This document shows, in pieces, positions 8,405 through 16,678 of a DNA stretch of 64,000 nt. The stretch is from Allohahella sp002354735 (lineage in GTDB: Bacteria; Pseudomonadota; Gammaproteobacteria; Pseudomonadales; Oleiphilaceae): the NCBI RefSeq assembly GCF_047946665.1, contig NZ_CP172312.1, positions 372,001 to 436,000 of the forward strand, read 5' to 3'. A program made the translations under genes and the position numbers. The notes beneath the pieces are model-generated. The model made no database searches, was not told where the DNA came from, and worked only from the letters and a program-made list of their open reading frames with translations. Within the stretch, counting starts at the first letter, position 1. Each line of letters starts with the position of its first letter.

Positions 8405-9549
8405 TGTGTCAACCGCTTGGCAATCTCGACGATGCGCTGCGCACGCGAGTCCCAGCTATAGGCCTCCACGGCCTGCAAGTTCCGCTGACCCATCGAGCGC
8501 CTCAATTCCTCGTCCTGCAAGAGTCGGTCGAGCTGCGTCGCCAGGTGCGACGGATTCGATGGCTCGAAAAACAGCGCGTGCTCATTTTCAGCCAGGATCT
8601 CCCGCATCGACTCGAGGTCAGACGCCAAAATAGGTAAACCATTCGCCATATACTCGAATAGCTTGAGGGGAGACGTGTAGTGCGCCCCGATGGCCGTTCG
8701 GTTGTTCGGCAATACACCGATATGGGCGCTCTTGGCGATAGGCATGAGTTCATCCTGAGACATGCGTGAGCGCAGTATCACGCGATCCTGCAGGTCCAAT
8801 GACGCCACCAGCTGTTCGATACGCTCGAAATCCTTACCCACCCCGCCAAGCGCCAGAAATACCACGTTCGGTGTGCGCACAAATGGAATGGCCTCGATAA
8901 AGATCTCAACACCTTTCCAGTCGATAAAGCTACCTGAATACAGTACCTGCAGCTGATCGCGGGCCAGGGACTGCGCCTGCACATTGGCAATCACATCGAC
9001 GCGAACGCCGTCAGGTAGCACTGTGATGCGCCCGGGATCTACGCCCAAAATGCCTTCGAGATCTCGCGCGATGCCGTGTGATATCGGAATGAAATAATCG
9101 GCCAACTTCAGTGATGCGTGTTCGAGTTCGAAACTTACTTTCTCCGAGGTCTTGTGATACAGCGTATGCGGCTCATAGATTACTGGCACATTGGGCCGCG
9201 CCCAGCTCGGCAGCATCTTGAGGAAGACCAGCAGTGTGATGTCCCGGGTATAGATGACATCAAAACTGCCTGCTTTCAGAGCCATCAGCACCTGAATGCA
9301 GTAGAGCAGGCGGGTAACCTTCTCGATCAGCAAGGAGCCCGTCAGCAGCTTCACGGGCAAGCGCTGGGTAGCGAAATTCTGCTTGATCGAAAAGAACTGG
9401 CACAGGGACGCGAAAGCTGATTTCGACATCCAGCCGGTAAAGAGCGTCACCTCACTGTGCTTGCCCAGGGCTTCGCACATGCTCAGCATCTGGTTGATGT
9501 TGGCGTCGCGTGTTTCGAGCTGACTCAGGTAGATGTAGGCAATCTTCAC
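8401..9549 (-). CDS. Glycosyltransferase family 4
   Basis: 382 residues with GT-B fold. The acceptor half has YTRDITLLVFLKML and PVIYEPHTLYHKTS. The donor half has ITVLPDGVRVD at about 176, VLYSGSFIDWKGVEIFIEAI at about 205, and the EX7E region SPLKLFEYMANGLPILASDLESMREIL near 305, the retaining GT4 donor signature. It adds a sugar to a lipid-linked or growing surface polysaccharide. The GTG start overlaps the upstream GT4 gene and its stop overlaps the flippase start (ATGA), so the three are translated in series. Sugar specificity is unknown. Confidence 0.85.
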   Translation of the reverse strand: MKIAYIYLSQLETRDANINQMLSMCEALGKHSEVTLFTGWMSKSAFASLCQFFSIKQNFATQRLPVKLLTGSLLIEKVTRLLYCIQVLMALKAGSFDVIYTRDITLLVFLKMLPSWARPNVPVIYEPHTLYHKTSEKVSFELEHASLKLADYFIPISHGIARDLEGILGVDPGRITVLPDGVRVDVIANVQAQSLARDQLQVLYSGSFIDWKGVEIFIEAIPFVRTPNVVFLALGGVGKDFERIEQLVASLDLQDRVILRSRMSQDELMPIAKSAHIGVLPNNRTAIGAHYTSPLKLFEYMANGLPILASDLESMREILAENEHALFFEPSNPSHLATQLDRLLQDEELRRSMGQRNLQAVEAYSWDSRAQRIVEIAKRLTQ

Positions 9550-10700
9550 TGCTGTTGTTTCCGCTCGTTAGCCTCGATGAGCGGTCGCATGCTGTCTTCG
9601 AACTGCTGGGTAACTGCTTTCCAGCTGAAATTATCTTCCAACCGCTTACGGCCGTCTTGACCGAGCTGCCGACGGAAACCGGCGTCATCGATCAGGCGCT
9701 TCAGCTGCGTTGCGATGGCCTCCGGATTCTGCGGCGGCACGAGTAGCGCACAGTCGCCGACAACTTCCTTGCCACCGCTGGAGTCCGTGGTGATGATCGC
9801 GTTGCCAGCGCAGAGCGCTTCGAGCAGGTTGACCGGAAAGTTTTCCTGATCAGAGGTGAAGGCGAAAATGGCATTATTCTCGTAAATCGCCTTCAGCTCG
9901 GGCGAATCGTTGTCGACCCAGCCATGGAAGGTGATGTCGATATCTTTCCCAGCGGCCTGGTCGCGAAGATTCTGCAGGTAAGGGCCTTCACCGAGTATAT
10001 GCAGCGGAATACGGTACTTGGGGTCTTCTTTGGCAATACGGACAGCGGCATCAATGATGTACTGCACGCCCTTGCGCTGAAACATCCGCGTGCACACGAC
10101 GATGCCTGGCTGTTTTTCAGTATTCGGATCGAAGCGTGCTGGATCATAGCCGTTCGGGATGACCGTGACCTTCGCCGAAGGTCGTGACTTCAGTATTAAC
10201 TTGCGAAGGTGCTCGCTTGGGCTGGTAATCAGATCGATGGCCCGAACGGTATAGTGCCAGACGGGCTTGAGCAGAACATGCTGGAACTGAAAGCGGTCAG
10301 GATTGTAGCCAGGAACGTCCGACCCGTGGGCTGTACAGATCAGCGGAATTCGCAGGCGTTTCGCCAGGAATGATCCCGTGAAGGCATCCGGGAAAATGAA
10401 GTGGGCGTGAATGATATCGAAGCGTCTGGTCTTGGCAAGTTTCAGCACGTAGAACAGCACAGAGGCTTCATGCGGAACCATCTCACCGATATGACAGCTC
10501 TCGGGCTTGGCGCGCAAGCTCTTGAGTCGATGCACCCTCACGCCATTCTGAACAGTCTCACCGACCTGAGTCTTGAAGCCCATGGTGACCACATCAACCG
10601 AGTGGCCATTGGCCACGAGACCTTCTGCAAGGCCAAGAGCCACCTTGCCACCGCCACCACCCAGAGGAGGATATTCATAGGTGAGTACAAGAATATTCAT
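9546..10700 (-). CDS. Glycosyltransferase family 4
   Basis: 384 residues. The N-terminal acceptor loop LTYEYPPLGGGGGKVALGLAEGL and IIHAHFIFPDAFTGSFLAKRL with CTAHGSDVPGYNP are classic for GT4 enzymes. Donor-half motifs are VTVIPNGYDPARF at about 178, VCTRMFQRKGVQYIIDAA at about 200, ILGEGPY, and the EX7E segment PVNLLEALCAGNAIITTDSSGGKEV. It is the first gene of the minus-strand operon with a second GT4 and a Wzx-type flippase. The promoter should lie in 10701-10840, shared with or opposed to the lipoprotein gene at 10847; I see no clear consensus there. Confidence 0.85.
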   Translation of the reverse strand: MNILVLTYEYPPLGGGGGKVALGLAEGLVANGHSVDVVTMGFKTQVGETVQNGVRVHRLKSLRAKPESCHIGEMVPHEASVLFYVLKLAKTRRFDIIHAHFIFPDAFTGSFLAKRLRIPLICTAHGSDVPGYNPDRFQFQHVLLKPVWHYTVRAIDLITSPSEHLRKLILKSRPSAKVTVIPNGYDPARFDPNTEKQPGIVVCTRMFQRKGVQYIIDAAVRIAKEDPKYRIPLHILGEGPYLQNLRDQAAGKDIDITFHGWVDNDSPELKAIYENNAIFAFTSDQENFPVNLLEALCAGNAIITTDSSGGKEVVGDCALLVPPQNPEAIATQLKRLIDDAGFRRQLGQDGRKRLEDNFSWKAVTQQFEDSMRPLIEANERKQQQ

Positions 10701-10846
10701 GCGGGTATCCCAGAAGAAAGGTCGCGATTGTAGGCGCTATTGAGGGCTGGCGATATCAGGTATTACTGGTATGTGGCCGACGAAAGCGCCGCTCCACCGC
10801 CAGTTTAGACTAGACTTTGAACAACAACGATAACCAGGAGAAAACG

Positions 10847-11212
10847 ATGAAGAAACTGACCAGCTTTGCCATTGCAACGGCGCTTGTCACGCAGCTTGCT
10901 GCTTGTGGCACGATACTCCACCCGGAACGGAAAGGTCAGCGCGGTGGTAACATCGACCCCGCCATCGCTATCCTCGACGGCATAGGTTTGCTCTTCTTTC
11001 TCATTCCAGGACTCATCGCTTTTGCGATAGATTTTTCCAATGGCACGATCTATTTGCCCGGCGGTAGCGCTCAATTGACACCAGCAGAAATGGACGCGCT
11101 GGTTGTGGACAACACCATTGACCGCAACGAAGTGGCTAAAGTGATTGCTGCCCGCAGTGGACAGACCATTGACGAGGCCGCAAGCCAGACCATGGAGATT
11201 CGCCGGCTGTAG
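10847..11212 (+). CDS. Small conserved lipoprotein of unknown function
   Basis: 121 residues from the ATG at 10847 (AGGAG 5-9 nt upstream). It begins with a lipoprotein signal: MKK, a hydrophobic core, and the lipobox TQLAAC with Cys about residue 20. The mature part has a conserved-looking DPAIAILDGIGLLFFLIPGLIAFAIDFSNGTIYLPGG stretch that contains one strongly hydrophobic helix, followed by a polar C-terminal tail with a predicted helix. I recognise this pattern from small pseudomonad-type lipoproteins but know no established function. The residue after the lipobox Cys is Gly, not Asp, so outer-membrane sorting by Lol is likely. It stands alone. Confidence 0.75.
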   Translation: MKKLTSFAIATALVTQLAACGTILHPERKGQRGGNIDPAIAILDGIGLLFFLIPGLIAFAIDFSNGTIYLPGGSAQLTPAEMDALVVDNTIDRNEVAKVIAARSGQTIDEAASQTMEIRRL

Positions 11213-11234
11213 ATCCATTGGTAAAAACTATTGC

Positions 11235-11262
11235 TTGTATTCCTCTAATTGATTTTTATTAT
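11235..11262 (+). promoter_or_regulatory. Candidate sigma-70 promoter for the DUF2061 gene
   Basis: TTGTAT at 11235-11240 and TATTAT at 11257-11262, 16-nt spacer, in a markedly AT-rich stretch just before the DUF2061 gene. This is a consensus match by eye only. Confidence 0.4.
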
Positions 11263-11322
11263 AGCGACTCCTGGATTACAGTTGATTCTAAGCAACTGCT
11301 AACACTTTCGGGAGAGGGCGCT

Positions 11323-11556
11323 ATGAAAAAGACTTTGAGTTTCGCGGTACTGCATTTTTCCGTCGCGTTCACCGTGGCCTACCTTTTAACAGGCAGCATG
11401 ATCATAGGGGGCACACTGGCGCTTATTGAACCTGCCGTTAATACCGTCGGGTTCTACTTTCACGAGAAGGTATGGTCATGGGTGGAGCGTCGGAAAGTCG
11501 GCGCTTCCAACCGAAGCGTTGTCGATCCCGCGTTCTGTCAACTGCAGACAATATAG
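11323..11556 (+). CDS. DUF2061 small membrane protein
   Basis: 77 residues from the ATG at 11323, preceded by GGAGAGGG. The frame is open further upstream to 11218, but that stretch contains the promoter and no ribosome site. MKKTLSFAVLHFSVAFTVAYLL, then GGTLALIEPAVNTVGFYFHEKVW, is the full DUF2061 pattern: two short transmembrane helices separated by a tight turn with a conserved E-P-N and a terminal HEK-W. The function of this family is not established. The last 20 residues look unconserved. The gene is monocistronic, followed by the convergent tRNA-Met. Confidence 0.75.
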   Translation: MKKTLSFAVLHFSVAFTVAYLLTGSMIIGGTLALIEPAVNTVGFYFHEKVWSWVERRKVGASNRSVVDPAFCQLQTI

Positions 11557-11647
11557 GAAGGCTATTGAGCCGAACGTAGTCCAGACTCTGCGCAGGTGTG
11601 CGCACGGATAACCGGGGGAGGAGGGGCTAAGCCCCACAAGAAAAAAA

Positions 11648-11724
11648 TGGTAGCAAGAGCGAGATTCGAACTCGCGACCCCAGCATTATGAGTGCTGTGC
11701 TCTAACCAACTGAGCTACCTTGCC
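11648..11724 (-). tRNA. tRNA-Met(CAT), elongator type
   Basis: 77-nt cloverleaf read on the minus strand. The acceptor arm starts GGCAAGG and pairs with the 3' strand through a G-U at 1-72. The D arm is GCTC/GAGC, the anticodon stem CAGCA/TGCTG encloses CTCATAA (anticodon CAT), the T arm contains GTTCGAATC, and CCA is encoded. The paired first base and the D-arm sequence match elongator rather than initiator tRNA-Met (the initiator has an unpaired C1 and three G-C pairs in the anticodon stem). A run of seven T follows immediately after CCA on the minus strand. Confidence 0.93.
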
Positions 11725-11765
11725 ACATTCTGAACAAAGGGTTTCACCCGAAGTTCAGGCCGCGT

Positions 11766-11794
11766 ATTCTCTGAGCTTTTGGCCGACATGTCAA
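11766..11794 (-). promoter_or_regulatory. Promoter of tRNA-Met
   Basis: On the minus strand, TTGACA (11794-11789), a 17-nt spacer and GAGAAT (11771-11766), followed by the GC-rich discriminator ACGCGG typical of stable-RNA promoters. The tRNA starts about 40 nt downstream. The leader holds an inverted repeat CTGAAC ... GTTCAG (11728-11757). Confidence 0.6.
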
Positions 11795-11826
11795 TGCCAT
11801 TTGGCTACTCAGATGCGGATTACCGC

Positions 11827-12918
11827 CTATACGTTAAAGCGGTAATGGATAACGTCGCCATCCTTGATAATGTAATCCTTACCTTCAAGCCGCCATTTTC
11901 CGGCATCCTTCGCGCCAGCTTCACCCTTGCAGGCAATAAAGTCCTCGTACGCAATGACTTCGGCCCGGATGAAACCGCGCTCGAAGTCGGTATGGATAAC
12001 GCCAGCGCCCTGTGGAGCGGTTGCGCCAACTCTAACGGTCCATGCGCGTACTTCCTTCACGCCTGCCGTGAAATAGGTCTGCAGGCCGAGGAGGCCGTAA
12101 CCGGCCCGTATTACACGGTCGAGACCCGGCTCTTCCATGCCCAGATCGGCCAAAAACTCCGCCTTCTCATCGCTTTCCAGTTCGGCGATTTCGGACTCAA
12201 GCTTGTTACAGATCGGCACTACCACCGCGCCTTCTTCTGCAGCAATGGCTTCAACCACGGCCAGATGCGGGTTATCGGTGAAACCGTCCTCAGCGACGTT
12301 CGCGATATACATGGTCGGCTTCATGGTCAACAGGCACAGCTCGCGAATGTGCAGGTGCTCGTCCGGCGTCAGCGCAAGGCTGCGTGCTGGCTTGCCCTGG
12401 TCCAGGTGAGGCTGCACACGCTCCAGAATAGCCAGTTTCGTCTTGGCATCCTTGTCGCCACTTTTGGCCACCCGAGAAAGTCTGTAGACGGCTTTCTCGA
12501 CGGTATCGAGATCGGCGAGCGCAAGCTCTGTATTAATCACCTCGATATCGGCCGCTGGATCGATCTTGTTTTCAACGTGAACAACATTCTCGTCTTCAAA
12601 GCAGCGGACAACGTGGGCAATCGCGTCAGTCTGACGAATGTTGGCCAGAAACTGGTTGCCGAGTCCTTCACCCTTCGAGGCGCCTTTAACCAGGCCAGCT
12701 ATATCGACGAACTCCATTGTGGTCGGCAATATTTTCTGCGGCTTTACAATTGCAGCCAATGCGTCCAGCCGTCGGTCGGGCATCGGCACGATGCCCGAAT
12801 TGGGTTCGATGGTGCAGAATGGAAAGTTCTCGGCATCGATGCCGGCTTGAGTCAGCGCATTGAACAGCGTTGATTTGCCGACGTTGGGCAAGCCGACGAT
12901 GCCACAGTTAAAACCCAT
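11827..12918 (-). CDS. ychF: Ribosome-binding ATPase YchF
   Basis: 363 residues, the usual length. The N-terminal Obg-type G domain has GLPNVGKSTLFNALT (P-loop) at about 9-23 and DIAGLVKGASKGEGLGN (G3 and switch) at about 68. NVAEDG at about 205 replaces the NKxD guanine motif, the known reason YchF prefers ATP. A helical domain with the A-rich EVRAWT segment is followed by a C-terminal TGS-like domain (HTDFERGFIRAEVIAYEDF). It binds the 70S ribosome and 50S subunit and is linked to stress responses and translation initiation at non-canonical sites. It follows pth on the minus strand with a 50-nt gap, the order found in Pseudomonas and E. coli. Confidence 0.95.
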   Translation of the reverse strand: MGFNCGIVGLPNVGKSTLFNALTQAGIDAENFPFCTIEPNSGIVPMPDRRLDALAAIVKPQKILPTTMEFVDIAGLVKGASKGEGLGNQFLANIRQTDAIAHVVRCFEDENVVHVENKIDPAADIEVINTELALADLDTVEKAVYRLSRVAKSGDKDAKTKLAILERVQPHLDQGKPARSLALTPDEHLHIRELCLLTMKPTMYIANVAEDGFTDNPHLAVVEAIAAEEGAVVVPICNKLESEIAELESDEKAEFLADLGMEEPGLDRVIRAGYGLLGLQTYFTAGVKEVRAWTVRVGATAPQGAGVIHTDFERGFIRAEVIAYEDFIACKGEAGAKDAGKWRLEGKDYIIKDGDVIHYRFNV

Positions 12919-12968
12919 ATCACACCTGCTCTGAATTCAGTTGTTATCTATTCGAAACGACAGCTCGA

Positions 12969-13568
12969 TCATTCGACCTGTCGATGAAGTTCATTCATGG
13001 CAGCAGCCAGGTTGCCCTTCAGGAGTGAGGGCAGGTGGGCTTCCACCCGATCAAAACACTGCTCCAGCAACTCACGCTCATTTGCCGGCGCCCGACCCAG
13101 CACGTAGCCAGTCACACGGTCCTTGTGACCGGGATGTCCGATGCCGAGGCGAAGACGGTGGAAATCGTTCTGTCCACCAAAGGTCTGAATGATATCGCGT
13201 ATGCCGTTGTGGCCGCCATGGCCGCCAGATGCTTTCAGGCGGATCGTCCCGGGCGGCAGGTCCAGCTCATCATAGGCCACCAGAAGTTCCACTGGCTCAA
13301 GCTTATAGAAGCGTGCCATCGCACCGACAGCCTGGCCACTGCGATTCATGAAGGTGGCCGGAATCAGCAGGTGTACTTCACCAGCGCTGGTCATCGCTTT
13401 GCCATAGTGGCCAAAAAACTTGCTATCGGCTTTTAATGTGCAGCCAAGGTGGGTGGCCAGCCTCTCAACGAACATCGCCCCCGCGTTGTGGCGTGTCTGC
13501 GCATATTCATTGCCGGGATTGCCCAGGCCGATAATGGCGCGAATAGGTGTGGTCGCAGCATCGGTCAT
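12969..13568 (-). CDS. pth: Peptidyl-tRNA hydrolase
   Basis: 199 residues. GLGNPGNEYAQTRHNAGAMFV at about 14-34 carries the substrate-binding Asn and the catalytic His (RHNAG). DELDLPPG at about 95 contains the conserved Asp that orients the His. GHNGIRDI and LGIGHPG follow in the right order. It cleaves peptidyl-tRNA dropped from stalled ribosomes and recycles tRNA in the cytoplasm. It lies between rplY (a terminator separates them) and ychF, so it must have its own promoter or rely on readthrough. Confidence 0.95.
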   Translation of the reverse strand: MTDAATTPIRAIIGLGNPGNEYAQTRHNAGAMFVERLATHLGCTLKADSKFFGHYGKAMTSAGEVHLLIPATFMNRSGQAVGAMARFYKLEPVELLVAYDELDLPPGTIRLKASGGHGGHNGIRDIIQTFGGQNDFHRLRLGIGHPGHKDRVTGYVLGRAPANERELLEQCFDRVEAHLPSLLKGNLAAAMNELHRQVE

Positions 13569-13598
13569 GGAGATTGTTCCATCAGTTTAAAACTGCAT

Positions 13599-13622
13599 AA
13601 AAAAACGGGCTATTCGCCCGTT
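13599..13622 (-). terminator. Rho-independent terminator of rplY
   Basis: Minus strand: stem ACGGGC (13621-13616), 5-nt loop, GCCCGT (13610-13605), then a run of seven T (13605-13599). It sits 19 nt past the rplY stop and ahead of pth. Confidence 0.85.
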
Positions 13623-13640
13623 CTTCGTGAACGTTGCCGA

Positions 13641-14279
13641 TTACTCAGCGCCGCCCTCGGTAGTCTCGCCATCAGTATCGGTATCAGCTTTCACAACGCG
13701 CGGCATGTGAATGTTGGCTACTGGCTGGTCGTGGCCTTCGCCCTTCTCGAGTTCCGCAAGCTTCACGCCCTTAGGCAGGGTGATATCGCTCATGTGAACG
13801 ATCTGGTCAACTGCAACTTCTGCCATGTCGACTTCAATGAACTCAGGCAGATCCTTCGGCAGACAGACAACTTCGACTTCGATCATCTGGTGAGAGATGA
13901 TGCCGCCGCCCTGACGTACGCCCACGGCCTTGTCTTCATTGATGAAGTGCAGTGGCACGTGGACGTGAATAGCCTGGCCCTTCACGATGCGCTGGAAATC
14001 CGCGTGCTGAAGTGTCGGCTTGTACGGGTGACGCTGCAGATCCTTGAGGATGACCTGTTCGGTCTTGCCGTCGATATCCAGCGTGAGAATGTGTGAATAG
14101 AACGCTTCATTCTCAAGCGCATGCATGAATTCATTATGCTTGATCATGATATTTGCTGGCTGGCTCTTTCCGCCATAAACGACGGCTGGCACCATGCCCT
14201 GCTCGCGACGTAGGCGGCGGCTCGCACCTTTCCCCTGAACATCGCGGCTGGTTGCGGCAATTGTAAAATCGATAGCCAT
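13641..14279 (-). CDS. rplY: 50S ribosomal protein L25 (long, CTC-type)
   Basis: 212 residues from the ATG at 14279. The upstream in-frame ATG at 14303 has no ribosome site, whereas 14279 has AGGA at 8 nt. The N-terminal ~95 residues are the 5S-rRNA-binding L25 domain (GKGASRRLRREQGMVPAVVYGG). The rest is the TL5/CTC beta-domain, as in Pseudomonas and unlike the short 94-residue E. coli protein. The C-terminal tail is acidic (DTDTDGETTEGGAE). It lies downstream of prs, the usual pseudomonad order, and ends in a strong terminator. Confidence 0.93.
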   Translation of the reverse strand: MAIDFTIAATSRDVQGKGASRRLRREQGMVPAVVYGGKSQPANIMIKHNEFMHALENEAFYSHILTLDIDGKTEQVILKDLQRHPYKPTLQHADFQRIVKGQAIHVHVPLHFINEDKAVGVRQGGGIISHQMIEVEVVCLPKDLPEFIEVDMAEVAVDQIVHMSDITLPKGVKLAELEKGEGHDQPVANIHMPRVVKADTDTDGETTEGGAE

Positions 14280-14394
14280 AATCTTTTTCCTGGCAGTCGC
14301 CAAAGCGGCTGCATAATCTTCATAAATGAATGTCAGCGATCGCGACCAATCGCCGACTCTTGTATCAGGCGTTTAAACTAATGCTTTCAAAGCC

Positions 14395-15339
14395 TTAGTT
14401 GAACATTGCGCTGATGGACTCTTCATTGCAGACCCGGCGGATTGACTCCGCAAGCAGGCCAGACAAAGAAAGCTGGCGGATTCTATCACAATTACGGGCT
14501 TTGTCACTGAGCGGAATCGTGTCGGAAACGACGAGCTCATCAAGTTGCGACGCCTCGATATTCTCGATGGCAGGTCCGGACAGTACCGGATGCGTGATAT
14601 AGGCCAGAACCTTGCTCGCCCCTTGTTTCTTGAGGGCATTGGCAGCCTGACAAAGTGTGCCGGCGGTGTCGACGATGTCGTCGATGAGAATGCAGGTCTT
14701 GTCCTGAACATCACCGATGATGTGCATGACTTCAGTGACGTTGGCTTTCGGGCGACGCTTGTCAATGATCGCCAGATCAGCATCGTTCAGCCGCTTGGCG
14801 AAGGCTCTGGCACGAACAACGCCGCCTACGTCGGGACTGACGACGATGTAATCCTTGAGGCCACGTCGCTCTACATCATCCAGCATGACTGGCGTAGCAT
14901 AGGCATTGTCGACCGGGATGTGGAAAAAGCCCTGGATCTGGTCGGCATGCAGGTCAACCGTCAGTACCCGGTCGATACCTACACCGTCAAGAATGTCCGC
15001 CACAACCTTTGCGCTGATTGGCACGCGGCTCGATCGTGGCCGGCGGTCCTGGCGTGCATAGCCGTAGTAGGGAATGACTGCAGTGATTCGGCCAGCAGAT
15101 GCGCGACGCAGCGCGTCAGCCATGACCACCAGTTCCATGAGGTTGTCATTGGTCGGTGCACATGTCGGTTGGATGATGAAGACATCGCGCCCACGGACAT
15201 TTTCATTGATTTCGACTGTGATTTCGCCATCACTGAAGTTACTGACGACCGCATTGCCAAGTGGAATATGCAGCGCGTCGGTCACCTTTCTCGCAAGCTC
15301 GGGATTAGCCCTGCCGGAAAAGATCATGAGTTTGGACAC
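14395..15339 (-). CDS. prs: Ribose-phosphate pyrophosphokinase
   Basis: 314 residues from a GTG at 15339 preceded by AAGGG at 7 nt, the normal family length. Longer in-frame starts at 15390 and 15498 would add residues unlike the family. NFSDGEITVEINENVRG and QPTCAPTNDNLMEL match the N-terminal domain. YYGYARQDRR is the flexible catalytic loop, VDLHADQIQGFF the metal-binding His, VVSPDVGGVVRAR the ribose-phosphate region, and CILIDDIVDTAGTL the PRPP-binding loop. It makes PRPP from ribose 5-phosphate and ATP for nucleotide, His, Trp and NAD synthesis. It is flanked by tRNA-Gln upstream and rplY downstream. Confidence 0.95.
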   Translation of the reverse strand: MSKLMIFSGRANPELARKVTDALHIPLGNAVVSNFSDGEITVEINENVRGRDVFIIQPTCAPTNDNLMELVVMADALRRASAGRITAVIPYYGYARQDRRPRSSRVPISAKVVADILDGVGIDRVLTVDLHADQIQGFFHIPVDNAYATPVMLDDVERRGLKDYIVVSPDVGGVVRARAFAKRLNDADLAIIDKRRPKANVTEVMHIIGDVQDKTCILIDDIVDTAGTLCQAANALKKQGASKVLAYITHPVLSGPAIENIEASQLDELVVSDTIPLSDKARNCDRIRQLSLSGLLAESIRRVCNEESISAMFN

Positions 15340-15532
15340 AGTGGGACCCTTTTCAGATGGTTCATTAGATGGTTTCGAGGATACAGTCATGTCTTGCGTC
15401 GTGAGGCGGCGGATGTGAAGTCCGAACCCGCAGGCCGGCCTGGAAATGCAAATGACATTGCTGAAGGCTGCCGGCTGTACTTGAACTTGCAACGACACCC
15501 GTGGGCGACAAGGCGTCGCGCCACGGAAAAGA

Positions 15533-15607
15533 TGGCTGGGGTGGCTGGATTCGAACCAACGCGTGGCGGGATCAAAACCCGCTGCCTTACCACTTGGCTA
15601 CACCCCA
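15533..15607 (-). tRNA. tRNA-Gln(TTG)
   Basis: 75 nt on the minus strand. The acceptor TGGGGTG pairs with CACCCCA, the discriminator is G and CCA is encoded. The anticodon stem GCGGG/CCCGC encloses TTTTGAT, anticodon TTG, and the T arm holds GGTTCGAATCC. Its position between ispE and prs is conserved in Pseudomonas relatives. Confidence 0.95.
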
Positions 15608-15673
15608 ATAATTCATGTAATGAACGACCTCGAAGGGACAAGAGCGTCTTCATTCAAGGCTTTAACGAGATTC

Positions 15674-16678
15674 CTATTCTAGCACCGTTCCCACTTTGTG
15701 AGAACCCGCTGTCAGCCCAATTACAGCCTGGCCAACATAAGCTGACGGTAAACGCTGCACTAGCCGGTTCGCCAATTCTGCGGATTCCGGACTAGCCACT
15801 GGACCACATGGAATAAACACTGTGGAGCCGGTTCCCGTCAAACGGCAGGTCTGTGATTCAGTAGCTGCCCAGTCAAAGATGTAATCGACTTCAGGGTACT
15901 GAATTCGGACGACAGATTCGCAGTCGTTGCCGAAGACCTTGCTGTTCCAGAGCGGACTTAGTGAAGCAGTCAGCTCATCTCGTAAAGCGGGCGCAATTTT
16001 GCGTTTTGGTGTGTCTCTTGTCAAGGCTTGATGACCGAAAATTGCTGGAGTCGAAATATGACAGGCCGGATGAATCAGCAGAAAGCGCTCCGAAGCGAGT
16101 TGAAGCGGCATGAGTTCTTCACCCACGCCATCGGCCAGACAGGGCGACTGGTAGAGAAAGAACGGAACGTCCGCGCCCAGCTGCAAGCCTAGCGGCAGCA
16201 GGGTTTTCAATGGAAGAGCGAGTCGCCACAGCTGATTGAGGGTAAGCAGCGTAGACGCGGCATCTGAGCTCCCGCCGCCGAGTCCCGCTCCCACTGGGAT
16301 GACTTTCGTCAGCGTGATATGCAGAGTTTTGTCCGCCAGCGGATCTACACCGGTCGTCCTGATCTGCCACTGTCGCAGTAGCTCAGCTGCGCGAAAAACC
16401 AGGTTATCGGTGTTGGCTTGTTCCGACGACTCAGTGGACAAGCGAATCGGCGACAGGGGGTCGATGGCCATCTGAATGGCCTGATGCTCTCGCCGGTCAT
16501 CGGTTCTGGCTGTATGGATGAAGCTCAAGCCGTCGTAGAGGTCCACAGCCTGAAACAGGCTCTGTAGCTCATGGTAACCATCTTCACGCCGACCGTTGAT
16601 GTGAAGAAACAGATTCAGCTTTGCTGGTGCGTGTACTGTGGTGGCAGGGGGTAGGGCCGAAGGCGATAACGTAGCCAT
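15674..16678 (-). CDS. ispE: 4-diphosphocytidyl-2-C-methyl-D-erythritol kinase
   Basis: 334 residues from the ATG at 16678, which shares one base with the lolB stop (TAATG). The frame is open far upstream inside lolB, but that is antisense-free shadow coding. APAKLNLFLHINGRREDGYHEL at about 18 and VIPVGAGLGGGSSDAASTLLTLNQLW at about 140 are the GHMP-kinase ATP-binding motifs of IspE, and LTGTGSTVFIPCG closes the active site. It phosphorylates CDP-methylerythritol in the MEP isoprenoid pathway. It is ~45 residues longer than the E. coli enzyme because of a polar insertion around residues 55-85 (TARTDDRREHQAIQ). Confidence 0.93.
   Translation of the reverse strand: MATLSPSALPPATTVHAPAKLNLFLHINGRREDGYHELQSLFQAVDLYDGLSFIHTARTDDRREHQAIQMAIDPLSPIRLSTESSEQANTDNLVFRAAELLRQWQIRTTGVDPLADKTLHITLTKVIPVGAGLGGGSSDAASTLLTLNQLWRLALPLKTLLPLGLQLGADVPFFLYQSPCLADGVGEELMPLQLASERFLLIHPACHISTPAIFGHQALTRDTPKRKIAPALRDELTASLSPLWNSKVFGNDCESVVRIQYPEVDYIFDWAATESQTCRLTGTGSTVFIPCGPVASPESAELANRLVQRLPSAYVGQAVIGLTAGSHKVGTVLE

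Noticed and set aside
11623..11635. GGGGC-TAA-GCCCC hairpin as terminator for the DUF2061 gene
   Set aside because: The stem is short and is followed by A, not T, on the plus strand; no support as a terminator.
11779..12873. 364-codon plus-strand open frame opposite ychF
   Set aside because: It is the exact antisense of a certain ychF gene, with no family-like pattern in its translation and the tRNA-Met promoter at its start.
14545..15795. 416-codon plus-strand open frame opposite prs
   Set aside because: Antisense to prs, then runs through tRNA-Gln and into ispE; no recognisable protein features.
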